62,016 nt of DNA from Cylindrobasidium torrendii FP15055 ss-10 (taxonomy: Eukaryota > Basidiomycota > Agaricomycetes > Agaricales > Physalacriaceae): assembly GCA_000934385.1 (NCBI GenBank), contig KN880575.1, forward strand, positions 1 through 62,016, given 5' to 3'. Positions 33,223-45,713 of the stretch are shown piece after piece (the first letter of the stretch is position 1; each line of letters begins with the position of its first letter). The position numbers were made by a program, and so were the translations under genes. The notes beneath the pieces were generated by a model, which worked only from the letters and a program-made list of their open reading frames with translations, was not told the DNA's origin and made no database searches.

Positions 33223-34903
33223 ATGAAGCGACAAAGAGAAGACGAAGACGATGGGGGAGCACTACGGACACCAGTACGACAACGTATTACCGGCCCTTCA
33301 CATTCTGCATCGCCTCTGCGTTTTCTGAAGCCAATTTCACCCACACCAGCAACCGTACCACGCGGCAAATATGGCGACCGCTTTGTACCGGCACCCAGCG
33401 AGGATATGGAGTCGATTTATCAGCTCCGTGGGACAAAACATCAGCAGTCCAGGCGGTCGCGAGGTCCTGCCACACCGCCCGACGCGATCACAGGTGTGTA
33501 GTGCGTGACCGTGATTGCCTCAAACTCAATTAAAATGTATCTCCAGCCAAAGCCGAGTCTCTTTACTCCTCCATCCTCCGGAGTGAATGCGTTCCGGGCA
33601 CGACATCTCCCTCAAGCCTGCCTCGAACACCCTCACGGCGCCGCGTCCTCACGTACATGTCCCCGTCCTCACCAATACCATCATTTCCTTCTCTGCTCGA
33701 TTCGCCCGTCATACGCAAAGGAAATACGGTCTCCGACACGAGCAATGCTGTTTTATCTCTAGGCAGATCGCCCCCACTTCGCAGTATCCCAAAAGTCCCA
33801 TTCAGGGTGCTAGACGCGCCTGGCATGGTAGCCAACTTTTACTTTGACCTCATCGACTGGTCTGCCGCGGGAATGGTCGCTGTTGGTTTGGACACCTCCG
33901 TCTATCTGTGGAAAGCGTACGACGGCCCACCTGTTGTGCTATGTGATCTGAAACCAGACATCGTGAGCTCGGTGCGATGGTCACAGCAAAGTGTGAGCAA
34001 CCCATGGTCATTCATAGGCATTGTCTAATTCAAAATTCAGGCCACGACTCTCGCTGTAGGAACATCGAGTGGCACCTTCTACATCTACGACACTATCGAA
34101 CTCAAGGCCTTGCGTTCTTTCACGAGCGCGCACACCACCAGCATTGGTGCATTAGCATGGAGCGGACCGACCATTGCCACTGGGTCGCGAGATCATTACT
34201 TCCGTCAATGGGACCTCCGTGAGCGCACGTCTGAGCCTTTCAGACAGAGGACGCACGGCAAAGAGGTGTGTGGGCTGAAGTGGAGTCTGGAGGAAAATTC
34301 GACAATGCTGGCGAGTGGCGGGGATGACAACAAAGTCTGTATATGGGACTTCCGAGGCTCAGAGCCAGCCAAACCAAAGCGACAAGAGGGTCTAGTGTAC
34401 ACCTTCGACGAGCACAAGGCAGCGGTCAAGGCACTTGCATGGGACCCTCATGTAAGCGGCCGACTGGCGAGCGGAGGCGGGAACGGAGACCAGTACATCA
34501 GGTTCTGGGATGTGCGGACGGGGGAGAACGTCGACTCCGTCCACACTGGGAGCCAGGTGCGTCTACACTTCAGCTCAGACTTGTGCACCTGCTGATGAAC
34601 CTGCAGATTCTGAATCTTGCCTGGAGTGTGAATTCGCACGAGCTGGTGTCCACACATGGCTTCGCGTCAAAGATACCGGCAGCGCAGAATCAAGTTTGCG
34701 TTTGGAGTTGCCCAGATCTGACTATGCTTGCGTCGTTGTCCGGTCATACAGACCGTGTTCTCTACCTGGCTATGGGTCCGACTGGGGAGACCATCGTGAC
34801 AGCGTCCGGCGACCAGAGCGTACGATTTTGGAACATCTTCCCATCTAAACCTCCGCCACTCCGCAAGGCTGGTCCTTCGGGCCTGTTGGATTCTATCCGA
34901 TGA
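33223..34903 (+). CDS. Cdh1/fizzy-related APC/C activator
   Basis: Exons 33223-33493, 33547-33992, 34041-34556 and 34607-34903 give 509 residues. The N-terminus has the C-box GDRFVPAP at residues 51-58. Seven WD repeats follow: YFDLIDWSAAGMVAVGLDTSVYLW, IALKA.., WSGPTIATGSRDHYFRQWDLRE, SGGDDNKVCIWDFRG, ASGGGNGDQYIRFWDVRTG, FASKIPAAQNQVCVW and TASGDQSVRFWNIF. The protein ends in IR, the tail that docks on APC/C TPR subunits. The N-terminal part has short basic and Ser/Pro stretches that are typical CDK sites. Cdh1 rather than Cdc20 is suggested by the long basic N-terminus and by SGHTDRVLYLAMGPTGETIVTASGD near the end. It activates APC/C in late mitosis and G1. Confidence 0.93.
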
Positions 34904-35329
34904 TTTCTGGAATAGAAGTTAATGACATTCGATGCTTATGATTCTGGGTGCTTTCCTCTATGTTGCTGGACCGCTGTATACACCATTATATCTCCGCGTA
35001 CTGATGACCTATGTATCCCTTTGTGCTAGTTGCTGTCCGTGGTACTGTACTCTCTATACAGCGTTCCGCATGGGAACGAACTTCGCTGGAACTGCTGTTA
35101 CTATCGTCGGCCCAAAACAACAGTGTTATGGTCCCATTTTCCAGACACAGAGCATTGACCCTTCGACTACTGGCTCAGGTAAGCACCGTTTAGCACTTGC
35201 AAGGCACTACTGTTGACATTATTGATATCAAGGCAGCTCGGGTGTCGACAACGGTTGTGGATGATGATAATGATAAGCTCTGATATATCATATCAGTAAC
35301 GTGGTCGATCCTTCCTGTATCCTCCCAGC
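34904..35329. other. Intergenic region between Cdh1 and the nucleoside hydrolase
   Basis: No gene seen. Only short frames without domain character. Confidence 0.4.
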
Positions 35330-36983
35330 ATGTCGACAGCAAGAATCCCTGTAATCAGTGAGCGAGCGACCCATGACTTGAGAACGCTGATCTCACTGCT
35401 GTGATTGGCTACTTCTAGTTGATACCGACCCTGGTGTCGACGATATTGTTGCATTGTGAGTAATCAACAAGCCCACGTGGGAGGGATTTAAATGTGTACC
35501 GCAATCTTAGGTTGTTTGCACTCTCATCGCCAGAGCTAGAAATCTTGGCAATCACGCTTTCTTTCGGTGATATTTAGGTTTATGGATCGTGGTCATGCAC
35601 TAATGCGCCATTCTAGGTAATACGGATGTCGGATCGTCCAGGTGAGCCCCGAGCTCATTCGAACACCGTTTCTTTGTGAATAATGCGAGCTGTCAGGCAG
35701 AATGTGTTAAAACTATATGGCGTACTCGAGAAGCATTTCCAGGCGTTCCCAACAGAACAAGCGCGCTATGCCAATTTTATTCCAGAGCGCAAGCCTATCC
35801 TAGTTACAGGGAGGGCAGGTCCACTAGACGGAGCCGTTCACCATGCCCAGTATTTCCATGGGAAGTATGTGAATATTGTAGTTGTGCATGATGGTTGCTC
35901 ACGCGATAACGCAGTGATGGTCTGGGAGATATTCGGACGCGCCATCCTGAAATCCAAGCCATCGATAGCGACAAGCAAGGGTATCTCCAGCTCTCGGATA
36001 AATCTGCCGTAGACGTCTGCCTCGGCCTTCTGAACGAGTTTCCCGCGCGCCAGATCTCATACATAGCCCTTGGTCCGCTGACGAACCTCTCTCAATTACT
36101 CCAACGCGATGCCTGTTTGGTTCGAAGAAGGGTTGGGATGGTATTCTCCATGGGCGGAGCGCTGGATGTTCCAGGAAACACGAGCCCATCAGCAGAGTGT
36201 TCGTCTCGTCTCTATTGCCCGGCGCGCGCGTTACTTACTACAGATGGGTTACCTTACAGACAACTACTTTGCCGACCCGTACGCAGTACACGACGTGTTG
36301 ACCCCGACCGACCCCGACAAGGGGTTCCCGCTGGATAGGTTCTTCATGCTACCATTGGATATCACAACCCCCCACGAGCTTCCCTTCAAAGAGTACATAC
36401 GCCGAGTCGACGAGCAATTTGTTGGCCTTCAGAGTCCCTCATCTGGGGCTGGAAAGACGCCACTCGTCCATTTCACCTCGTCCTTCCTCGAACATACCCG
36501 CAGTACGATGCTTCAGTTTGGCAAAGACGCGATGGAGCTGCACGACATCGTCGCAGTATGGTGTGCGCTGGCCAACCCTCCGCGCGGGGACGATAAGGCG
36601 GTCTTGAGCGCAGGATGGACTGCGAAGAAGCGCAAGTTCCAAGTCGAGCGGTACAGCCTCATATCTTCGGAAGCCTGAGCATCCGGCTGATCAACTTCAA
36701 TAGGACTGGAGAGCTCACAAGAGGCATGCTCGTAGTTGATAGACGAGAAGATGAGTCGGCATATGCCCCAGGAGCCAATAGGGCCATGGTACAGGAAGAG
36801 CTTGACAAACAAAGCCTCAAACACGAGACTAGTGGCGGAGAATTCTCTGCGGTTCCAGCGGAGGTGGATGTTGAAAACGCACCCGTAGGTAATGAGGATG
36901 TTTCTGCTGTGTTCTGCGTTAGTAAGACGCCAGGACCCAAAGTCCTGCTAGACCTGCTCTTCAAGCGTGTCTGGGGCGTCTAG
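35330..36983 (+). CDS. Inosine-uridine preferring nucleoside hydrolase
   Basis: At least seven exons join from ATG 35330 to stop 36983. The N-terminal IIDTDPGVDDIVAL is the calcium- and ribose-binding motif of nucleoside hydrolases. The following LEILAITLSFGNTDVGSS is the next conserved loop. ISYIALGPLTNLSQLL and VFSMGGALDVPGNTSPSAEYNYFADPYA are also diagnostic, and the late motif MELHDIVAVWCA has the second metal-binding Asp with the preceding His. By family, the enzyme splits the N-glycosidic bond of nucleosides for salvage. The C-terminus carries an extra region of about 100 residues (TGELTRGMLVVDRRED..) that begins with the family's last strands but ends in an unusual acidic tail. No signal peptide is seen. 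Confidence 0.88.
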
Positions 36984-38193
36984 TTTCACACTTCATTTCA
37001 TAGACTATACGCATACTAGTAGCTTATCCACTTGCTTGACCCCACCTGCCTCAGCAAGATTTGATACACTTATGTGGGTGTTGTATACGGCTCCTTGCTA
37101 CAGTCACCAGTGACCCACTTCCTCGGAAATGTGGGTCAGACCATATTAAATTCCGGAGAATACAGCATCTCAGGATTTAGTACTCATTTTCCAAAAGCTG
37201 TTGCTGCCTTTAGACTTGTGTCCGTGCCCCCATCTGGAATGGCGGCAACCTTCGGCAGCTGCAGTGTTCCATTAACTTCGTAAATTCTTCGTCGGCCTTT
37301 GGACAAGGCTACAACTTCCAGTTGAGTTTGGCATCCGCAATCGAGCAAAAGATGAGTTATCCGCAAGGAATTGTGTCCATCGACATTAACGCTGCGATGC
37401 CATTACTTCATTTCCAAAGAGGGGTTTGGTTCTCACGATGGACCGGGGTTTACAATTGTTGTCATCATGTTGAGTTACGCAGATCCCTTGAGGCGCTTGA
37501 ATGCGCTTTCGATCCACTGTGTTAGCTATAGGCACGCGGTCAACACGCAGGATGCAGTGCATTCAACAGCAGTGGAAATACAAGAAGCACAATCGTGTGA
37601 AGAACACTGGCTATCTCAACGAAGGTGACACCGCACTGAAAAGTATATCCAGGCTTATGCTCATATGAGTAAGCATACTCTACCGTATTAAGTACCAAGG
37701 TCAGGTTTACCGTTTCGGATTCCCAATTGATGATCATTTCGTATTGCAGGACCGCTGAGGGCAGCAGTAAATTACCGGTACCAATCGATTGGCTTAGAAG
37801 GACACAAAAGGTGAACACACTCATTCTCAGCCTGGCGCGGTGGCATCGCCCACCGGTGTTCTCATTTTCGCTTTTCGAAATTCAGAAGTGAGTTCGAGGT
37901 TTATGTCACACTGTGGTTAGAAAGCTGGGCGTTATGCGATTCTATGTGGGAAGTTTCAATATCGTCCGGGTAGACGCAGCTGGCATCAACTTGGACAGCC
38001 CGAGATGACCGTGAACAACACGTTTGCTGGGTAGGCGCCCTCCCTGTCGGCGCATTGCAGGGTCGTTTCGAGATGCGCCGGAACGCTGAATTGAGCGCAG
38101 GTACACAAACCCTTGAACTGAGGCGCCGTCAATCGAGGTTTACCTTACACTGCGGGGGATTGGTTCCGACCCTGGGAAAACCACTCGTGAGTG
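36984..38193. other. Gene-poor interval, possible degenerate minus-strand gene
   Basis: On the minus strand at 37824-37191 there are two frames of interest. One starts MSVFTFCVLLSQSIGTG, which resembles a signal peptide, followed by NLTLVLNTVEY. The other ends in a frame with CGCQTQLEVVALSKGRRR. I could not join them with convincing splice sites, so I leave this as an unresolved candidate for a secreted protein or relic. Confidence 0.3.
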
Positions 38194-38201
38194 TATATAA
38201 A
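38194..38201 (+). promoter_or_regulatory. TATA box of the bZIP gene
   Basis: TATATAAA lies 108 bp before ATG 38309. Confidence 0.55.
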
Positions 38202-38308
38202 GGGGAGACGCACCTCATAGATTCGGAGACAGTCTTTTCAACGCCTACCTTCTTATCATCAACAATCAAACTTTCACTCTCTCCCTGCAACAGGCAACAG
38301 CGTGCAAG

Positions 38309-39076
38309 ATGACTAGAGGCCGCAAGAAGGACATGACTATTCCTCCGTCACGCGCCCTCACCCAACAGCGCGACTATCGCGCTCGTCGTGCACAATATGT
38401 GACGGAATTGGAACAAAGGTGCTCGAAATTGGAGGTGGAAAACAGCGAGCTGAGACAGGAAATCCACGGGCTGCGTCTGAAGCTACCTGCGACAAGTGTG
38501 CACAACCCACAAGTGGTAAGCCGCCACTCAGCCGGCTCCAGCTAAGCGCTTCAGCGGGCCGCAAAGCCAGTTCACAGAGCTCACGCAACTATGTAGGTTG
38601 CGACATCGCGTCAGCTCATGGAAGAATTGTCGACGGTGACATCGACTTTGTCGAGGTTCCAGCACCTCGTATTCGCGGAAGCGAACACATTCCCGCCGCC
38701 GAAAGCACTACCGACTGGAAACCCATCATCCGAGCCGATAGTCGGACGTCATTCGTCCTATAATCAATACTCACCATCGCTGCATACAGGTGCAATCCCT
38801 TCGCCTTTATCATTGGGATCACCGTCGTCGTCGTCTTTGAGTCCCAGCCCAGAGATACGCGCCTGTCATGCACCTCCAAGTTTTCCGCGAGATATCTTGC
38901 ATAGCGAAGCGCCTGGGGCTAGTACGTCGAGGTATGTGTACTTCCGCTCTGATCTTTCGACTTACACGACTCTTCTTACCAGAGTCAACGCTCCATCCTT
39001 TTTGTTCGACAAAGATGGCACTGAGGGCGCCAGTGATGGGCCGTGGCCACCGCCTCCCCCACCTCCTAGCTTTTAG
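38309..39076 (+). CDS. bZIP transcription factor
   Basis: Exons 38309-38515, 38597-38931 and 38983-39076 give 211 residues. The basic region lies at residues 11-30 (PPSRALTQQRDYRARRAQYV), followed by a short zipper, LEQRCSKLEVENSELRQEIHGLRLKL, with heptad Leu/Val positions. The basic region has TQQRDYRARR where classical bZIPs have NxxAAxxxR; the Q-for-N form is common in basidiomycetes. The middle is rich in Ser and Pro, and the end is DGPWPPPPPPPSF, a proline run. Such factors bind DNA as dimers; the targets are unknown. The gene has its own TATA box. Confidence 0.82.
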
Positions 39077-42000
39077 GACGTGAAATTCCTCTGGAGTATC
39101 TGTGTTTCTCAATTTCTGGCAGACCTACTTTTGTTGTATCTTGTATAAGGCGTCTTCATGACCGTGCTACGGATTTTTCGGAGACTAGAGTTGTATTATT
39201 AGTAATAGCATACCTCGAATGGGACGAATGGGCTCATCCACTTACACACAAGGGCGCTGGAAATCACGAGCAGCGTCACCTCATCTTCAACAGTACTTTG
39301 GTTGAGAAAAGTGACCGCCAGCGGCAGCCAAAGCGTCTTGGAATTAGATTCTGTGAAATCTGTGCATGCCATTTATGAGAGGAACTCACTTCGATTTCGA
39401 AAGCGGGATGAGTGGTCTCAATATGCTTGGGTAGAAAACCTGAGGCAACATCGCACGAAGTTGTGGGGGTTTCGGCTGAGCGCCGGGTGTCAACGCCACT
39501 CGTCTTGTCTGTTTGCCGCTACGCCGACATAAGTAGCAGGGGTGGGAATTTCATGCATGGAATGTGTGAATAATGCGGTGATAAATCATAATCGACAGTC
39601 GAGGGTCAGGTCCTCTAACCATTACATGTTACATACCGCGTGCACTGTCCGTGCAACGGACAATTTGTCGAATAGAAGAAAATCGTCCCTCTCTTGTACC
39701 TAGACATGATAATAGCGGGCTTGTCGCAAGCGTGCGAAGTGGATGAAGGGCGCGTGAGGTATGGGAATGTGGTCAGTGTCCAACAAGTAGTGTCCAGACT
39801 CCAACAAGTCAAAGCACGATGAACACCCGGGCTTTGCCGCGGCCCGAACTACCCATTACTGACAATCAGTAGCACGTGTTTATCATCGGCCGACGATTTT
39901 ATCGACAATTACAGATATTCATACCAAGTCCCTCCTTGATCTTCAAGGCTCGTCTTTAATCCTGACCGCGCTTGTGAGTAATCACAGAAGAGTCGGTATC
40001 TGCGATGACTGCTTTCCGGCACACCTACACAGCGCCTAAACGGTATGCTACAATGATAAAACCGCAATCATTGAAATCAAAAGGGTCACTACAAAACTTT
40101 AGTGTCTAAACTCGGTTCTGACGACCTCTCAAATGAATTGGAAAAACCAAGGCAGCGTGAAGACATGCCAGTTACCCCAGGATAGCTACAGTCCCGATTC
40201 TTTATTAATGAAGTATTCGAATTCCATTTGTTCTGCATCTACTTCATCATTAATCCATGATGCATGAGATCCTTCAGGTCGAGCAGCTCAATGTTTTGAG
40301 TTCGATGTCAATTTCTTTTGAGCTTTATATCCATTCTGCGTGCAGCAGTGTTGGCCCGTTGGCTGCATTACACGTGACAATATGTTCCTCCCTGATTAAC
40401 TACCTCCATGACCACTATCGGAGGTAGGCTGGCAAAACCTCGAATTTGAAGACACAAAACTATCTATGTGAAGGGAGTCCATAGTAAGTACATACGAGGT
40501 GCACGCAACCTTCAGGAGAATCATGCACCACTGACTGTAAGTAAGCTCGAAGGAAGCACTCTCACTATTCCTTTCCTATTCGCCTCTTTCCCTTGCATGA
40601 TCCTCCTCTTGCCGTTGGGCACCCTCATAGTCGATGAGGAAGGACATCTGAATCCCTGCATGTAGAAGAAGAAGCCGAACCGTAGCGGGAGGCAAGCCGC
40701 TTTACCTGGCTCAATCAGGTTCGCCTGTTTACTCGATTTCACAGTGTGTCCCTCTGTGTGTCTCATCGGCGTACTGTCCGCATCGAAAAGCTAGCATCGT
40801 ATCCGCGGCCCATCCGCCGCTGGATACGCATGCGCAACTCTCGCTAGCATAGCAGCACGCTGCCAGGGTCTAATGTAGGCAAGAAGATACATGCCGTTCT
40901 CTCATCAAAGAATTGCAAGCTCCCTATCTATCCCATCTGAATGCATTCCTGTTGCCTTGAAGACTTCAGTTGACGACGCGTCGACTGGTCGTTGGCAGGC
41001 CCTATGAAACGATTCTTTGGAATCTCAGGGATGCCGCTGCAGGAAGGGGCGATGCCAGACGCCTGATTTCCGACTGGTTTGTACCCTCCCCTCGAATTGA
41101 GCGAAAATCCCCCGAAAATCATAGAGCCGGGCGTCTAAAAATCCGTCCTTCGCTTTTTCTCGTTCCAGGATATGTAAGTATAGTAAAATGTTTGTACACT
41201 GAAAACCTGTTCCGCCGCTAGACGCCTTCGAAGCCATACGTCGTGTGCGCCGCTGACGCGCCGTCGTCCACACGACGTCAGATTATTGCGCCGCTGCGCA
41301 TACCAGCCAATTGGCAAATGATAATGATGGCCTGGAAATATGGGGTGCGCGGCGGGAGAGAGAGCCTCGTGCATCACACGTTTGGTGGCGCGCGCTATTC
41401 GGTGTCCCAAGTTCGAGGGCGCGCTTTTGTTCAGAGACCGAGCGGCGGACATGAATATGCATGAGGGGCGGGTGCGCCGATCGCGTACTGAGTTTTTTGT
41501 CACTGTGCATACAGGCCGCCAACGGAGATGAAACTGCGTGTCGGGGTCGTGGTCGACGTGCTTCCAACGGTACCCTCGTTTGCTCAACGTCGTCCACGTC
41601 GGCTTTCCGTCGGGCGAAGCGTTCCGGAGATTATTGTTGTTCCCACAGTGAGACTGACTAAACTCAAAACCTTGTCGAAACCTTATTCGACCTTCTTGTC
41701 GCTGTTTGATAGTACTATCGCTACTACTGGCTGGGGCATCTTTTCGGAAGATGGAACAGACGAGCACTTTTACATAGGACAAGAGGATTCTTGTATTCGA
41801 TGCTTACAAGATGGAGCCAATGATAACCCACGGTTTGGCCGGTGAGCTTCAATCCATGGTGCACATGCTGGGAAACTCCCCAAACCATAAATGCCGCAAA
41901 TAATTACAAGAACGGCCAGGCTGGCCACTATCCCCGAACCAACCCCGAACCTCGAATGGCTGAGGTCCCCCGTTTAGCCCCAGTTTTTCTGAAAGCGACG

Positions 42001-42337
42001 AGTACTGATAGACAATAGGGCTATTTACCAGCAAGCACACTCGCTCGCACAAAATACTACTAGAACAAGTGGAAGCGGCCGAATGTCGAAGGATTGGCAT
42101 CAAGCTTCCAATTCGAATTCCGACTGTCGTCCTAATCCGGGCTCCCCGCGAGCACATGTCTGCGTTACATAAGCAGAACCTCAGATTCCGTTCCGTTGAT
42201 CAACATACGAAAAGCATGCGAGCCGCATATATATTCGACGTGGAAAATACCGCTGATTCTTGCTGTCTTCCCCCGTCGCCCACAATCTCCCCCGACGCCC
42301 GACACTTTTTTCGACGCATTCAGCTCTACTCGTCGAT
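39077..42337. other. 3.3-kb gene-poor interval
   Basis: I find no supportable gene. The longest frame, minus 41782-41135 (215 codons), is rich in Arg and His, lacks any domain and overlaps alternative frames. An imperfect hairpin lies at 40798-40828 (arms CGTATCCGCGGC and GCCGCTGGATACG), flanked on both sides by GCTAGC. There are no long direct repeats. It may be a decayed repeat or just spacer. Confidence 0.4.
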
Positions 42338-43271
42338 ATGACAAACATGACGGTCTACTGCCCAGCTTCGCTTGAGAAGGTGCGTGTCGCGTCCGCCTCG
42401 TCCGGGCAGGGATTTTGACGAGCCCCCTCTTTTAGATATTCAAGGACATTGAGGACGCAACGGAGAAGCGTGTGCATGATGAGATGATATTCGAAGCTAC
42501 CAAACAGGCTTCCGCCGACGACAAGCTCTCTGAGCTCTCTTCCGAGTCCACATCTATGCGTACAAGGACGACGCGACGCAGCAGCATCGTGATATCTCGG
42601 TTCGGCCAGGTGAGCAGCGCATACACCGTCGTCGTCTCCCATGCTCGAGGCTAACCTTACCTTCCAGCTCCCTGACCATTTCGCCGATCTCGTTGACACC
42701 CGACCGACATCGCCGATAGCAGCGAGCACCCGCGGTCTTTCCTTGGTATCTGGGGCGTCCACTTACGAGGTGTGTGTGCATGCTGCTATCTTTATGATCT
42801 ATTCATTGACCATCTCCCTCCTAGAACGCCAGTGTGGATTCTTTGGCATCAGACACCTGCTCAGATGATGGGGCCCGCATGGAGGACGCACATCATGTCA
42901 CGCAGGTACAGCAGATAGCTGGCAGACGAAGCACCATCTCCCGGGCCGTTGGCAACCTTATTCCCAAGCGCCTAGGACGTTCCCGGTCAAACAGTGTTGT
43001 CCCCTCACCTTCGGAGGAGACCAGCATGGTCATCGGCATTTCCGTCGTCGAGTCCATGGTCGAACACGACCAATCGGATTCTCACGACGAGACCCAAACT
43101 GGCCCCGTCACTGTCGTGCACGCCCTCCGCAACTCGCGCTCAACAAGTTCATTGAGGCCTGCGGAATCGTTCATGGATCGCGCTCGGGATATCACCAAAA
43201 AGCTTCGTCGGAAGAGCAATACGGTCTCCCTCACCTCATTCACTACGTTCTCACCAACGACGTCTCGTTGA
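42338..43271 (+). CDS. Ser/Thr-rich protein of unknown function
   Basis: Four exons, starting MTNMTVYCPASLEK and IFKDIEDATEKRVHDEM, then LPDHFADLVDTRPTSPI and a long final exon, give an intact frame. The product is rich in Ser, Arg and Thr, with a coiled-coil-like start (EDATEKRVHDEMIFEATKQASADDKLSELSSE) and basic clusters RRSTISRAVGNLIPKRLGRSRSNS and KKLRRKSNT that look like kinase target sites. It has no enzyme motif or membrane segment. I do not recognise a family; a regulatory or scaffold protein is possible. Confidence 0.55.
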
Positions 43272-43576
43272 TCTCTCTTTCGGTATCAGGTTAAACAAAA
43301 CATCGGTCTGTATTATATTATATGCTATCTGGGACTGCGCTCGTTTGCTTTCATTATCTCGTTACTTCCTAGACTGCCTTGCCAAGCGTTTGGTGTGGGC
43401 CACCCGTAGCAATCCAATTATTTTTCACACGGGTTATCCTCTGGCGTGATGTGTTGCTTTGACTTTCAAGCTTCAAGAGTTGCCAAATTGCGTTTCAGGT
43501 GATGGAAGCTTCACAGCATGATGGAGTCTGTCGATTAGCCTGCACGTCGGGGATTCGTATCGGCGCTTAGCGTGAG

Positions 43577-43583
43577 TATAAAG
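43577..43583 (+). promoter_or_regulatory. TATA box of the small acidic-protein gene
   Basis: TATAAAG lies 64 bp before ATG 43641. Confidence 0.5.
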
Positions 43584-43640
43584 ACGGTGCGGTGCTACAC
43601 CTTGGTTGGATTCCAACCTTCTCCCTTCTACGTTCCCGAC

Positions 43641-44468
43641 ATGTATCCTACAGATTTTTCCCCTCAGGTCGGTTGTCGTGCTACTTGTACAGTCGTGAAC
43701 TGACCCATGAGTAGGCTTCCACATCCCGCCTGCGCCCCACTATCCACTACGCCCTTGACGCTACAACATCTGCCATGGGTTTCGACCTCGAGTGCCTCCA
43801 TGGTCTCGAGGACTCCCTGCTGTTCAATCCTACCCGCGCCTTCGACGACATGTGCTGGCTCGCGGCCATCGAAGACGAGCCTACAGGAGACTATCTCGAC
43901 ATGGACGACGATGAACACGGCGTGGAAGAAGACTATCTAGACATGGAAGATGACGAGACCATGTACTTTGACATCAACGACAGCGACTCGGTACGCATAT
44001 ACTCCCGTTTTATGTCCACTCTGTTCTCACACTGTGTTCCCACAGACACTACTTCCCTTGAGCCCTCGTTCTATCGCACCATTCGAAGACAAGTATGAGC
44101 CGTCTGTTGCGACTTTCGGACACAAGACCCCGTCGTTTGCCACTACATTCTCAGTTGTGGAATGCGGTTACGAGTCCGACGGGTCCGACGACTCTGTGTA
44201 CTCGTCGGACGGCACAATTCCCGTCTTTTCGTCACCCGCCTCACCGTTGGAATCGGTTTTCGGCGACGCTCACTCTCGTGCGTACATGCAATCAAAGCGG
44301 CCTTTCGGTGGATTTTTCAGCGACAAGGTGAAGGTTTTACCTGGACCGCCGCATGAGACGGGCACACAGCACGACCCAGTCGGTTTCCTGTCCAAAGGGA
44401 TGCGCAGGATCCCGTTGACGCTCCGAGTGGCGTCTCCGATGCCTTGGAGCAGATCCTCGTATTTCTGA
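43641..44468 (+). CDS. Acidic protein of unknown function
   Basis: Three exons give a continuous frame. It opens MYPTDFSPQASTSRL, and after the first intron carries MGFDLECLHGLEDSLLFNPTRAFDD. A duplicated acidic motif, DYLDMDDDEHGVEEDYLDMEDDE, follows. The final exon (phase 0 junction after DINDSDS) contains VECGYESDGSDDSVYSSDGT and ends in basic KGMRRIPLTL. No known domain is present. The charged character with Ser-Asp repeats suggests phosphorylation by CK2. It lies between two other uncharacterised genes read in the same direction. Confidence 0.55.
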
Positions 44469-44666
44469 ACTCTCTCCCGACGATCCCATTGTAAACGACC
44501 TATTTCACGCATTTCGTCTGTCCTGTTGTCTCTCTTTTATGAATATCCCATCACTTACAGTACTCGCTTCTGCCCTGCTCTTCTTTCTTGTGTGTATCCT
44601 GTCTAATAGTTTGAACCTACGTTATATATCCACTGCGGCTGGCTGGCACCTTCTTGACTTTTAACT

Positions 44667-44672
44667 TATATA
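44667..44672 (+). promoter_or_regulatory. TATA box supporting ATG 44775
   Basis: TATATA lies 18 bp before an in-frame ATG at 44685, too close for transcripts to include it, but 108 bp before ATG 44775. This favours the later start. Confidence 0.45.
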
Positions 44673-44774
44673 CCGCCGCCAGCAGTGCATACTCTGTTCC
44701 CCACCGCCGCACACACAGACATAATCCCTCTCGCATATAATGCTGTCACTGTCCTTTGCTCTCTAGAATACGCC

Positions 44775-45404
44775 ATGACGCTAATTGAAACGCACACGCC
44801 TGACGCGTATGCATTTCGTCCACCTGGGCTGCTCCTAGACCTCTCCCTCGGCCAAACGTCTGACGGCGGCGACTGGTATCTGCTGTTCGCGCGACACTAC
44901 CCCACAGCCGATTCGCGCGAGGTCGTGCGTCTCAACTCACGGCGGCACGCCAAAGCAGTGGCCTGTCAACTAAAGCGTGGAAACCCTCATTTTATCTTTG
45001 ACCAAGACGCCGCGACGGGGTGGGAAGCACCCGGGCAGTGTCTGCTTGATTTGCTCATTTCCGTGCGGCCGTCGGTGTTGCGGTATTGGGGCACAGACGA
45101 GGGAGGCCGTGTGGAGGTTGAGGTACTCATTCCGGAGCATAGGCTGTTGCATTGGTGTGAGCGCTGTGGGCAGTGGGAGAGCGTGCAGGATGGCGTTGAG
45201 GAGAGATGGATTATGGTGCGCAAGGGCCGTCCACCAAGGTATCTGTGTCCACAGGTGCGCTGATCCGCTTCTGCTATAATTCTGGCGCTGTGTATGTGGC
45301 TAACTACTTGTCGGCAGTGCTTCGACAAGAACTGGATCGGACCTCGACTGAAGCGTGCGCTGTATCGACATTCGATTGCGAGGGTCGCGTCTAGAGTGAC
45401 ATAG
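44775..45404 (+). CDS. Protein with a C-terminal CxxC zinc-ribbon-like pair
   Basis: Two exons joined by an intron (GTGCGC donor near 45256, acceptor near 45316). It starts MTLIETHTPDAYAFRP and contains LSLGQTSDGGDWYLLFARHY. The C-terminal part has WCERCGQWESVQ followed about 25 residues later by YLCPQCFDKNW, where the second pair is completed by the splice. Two CxxC pairs at this spacing resemble a small zinc ribbon. The preceding region is a beta-rich domain (LRYWGTDEGGRVEVEVLIPE). I do not recognise the family. An in-frame ATG at 44685 exists but seems to lie too near the TATA box. Confidence 0.6.
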
Positions 45405-45713
45405 GCGGACGGTAGTGGTTATCTGACGAGGAAGCTGACGCTTGAAACGATAATGGAGCAGAAATCATGGAATAAAGACAGAAAAAATTGGACATTTTGT
45501 TGTACTTGTACGGTCTTACTGCCAGCATCCTCGCTCGCGTCATCCCAGATCCTGGGCGTGTTGTAGGTGAAGATGTTGGTTATGCGCACTGATGCGCATA
45601 AGAGAAAAGCAGAGGACTTAACTTCGTCATATAAGTGGTCAAGAACCTTGAGGCAAACGACCCCTGGCGATGCGTACTATATACACGATGATTGAGTGCC
45701 ACCGCGAAAATGC

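Noticed and set aside
37191..37824. Possible secreted protein on the minus strand
   Set aside because: The start looks like a signal peptide and a later frame contains CGCQ, but no pair of splice sites gives a continuous frame.
41135..41782. 215-codon minus-strand open frame
   Set aside because: It is rich in Arg, His and Ser with no domain, overlaps long frames on the other strand and lacks splice or promoter support.
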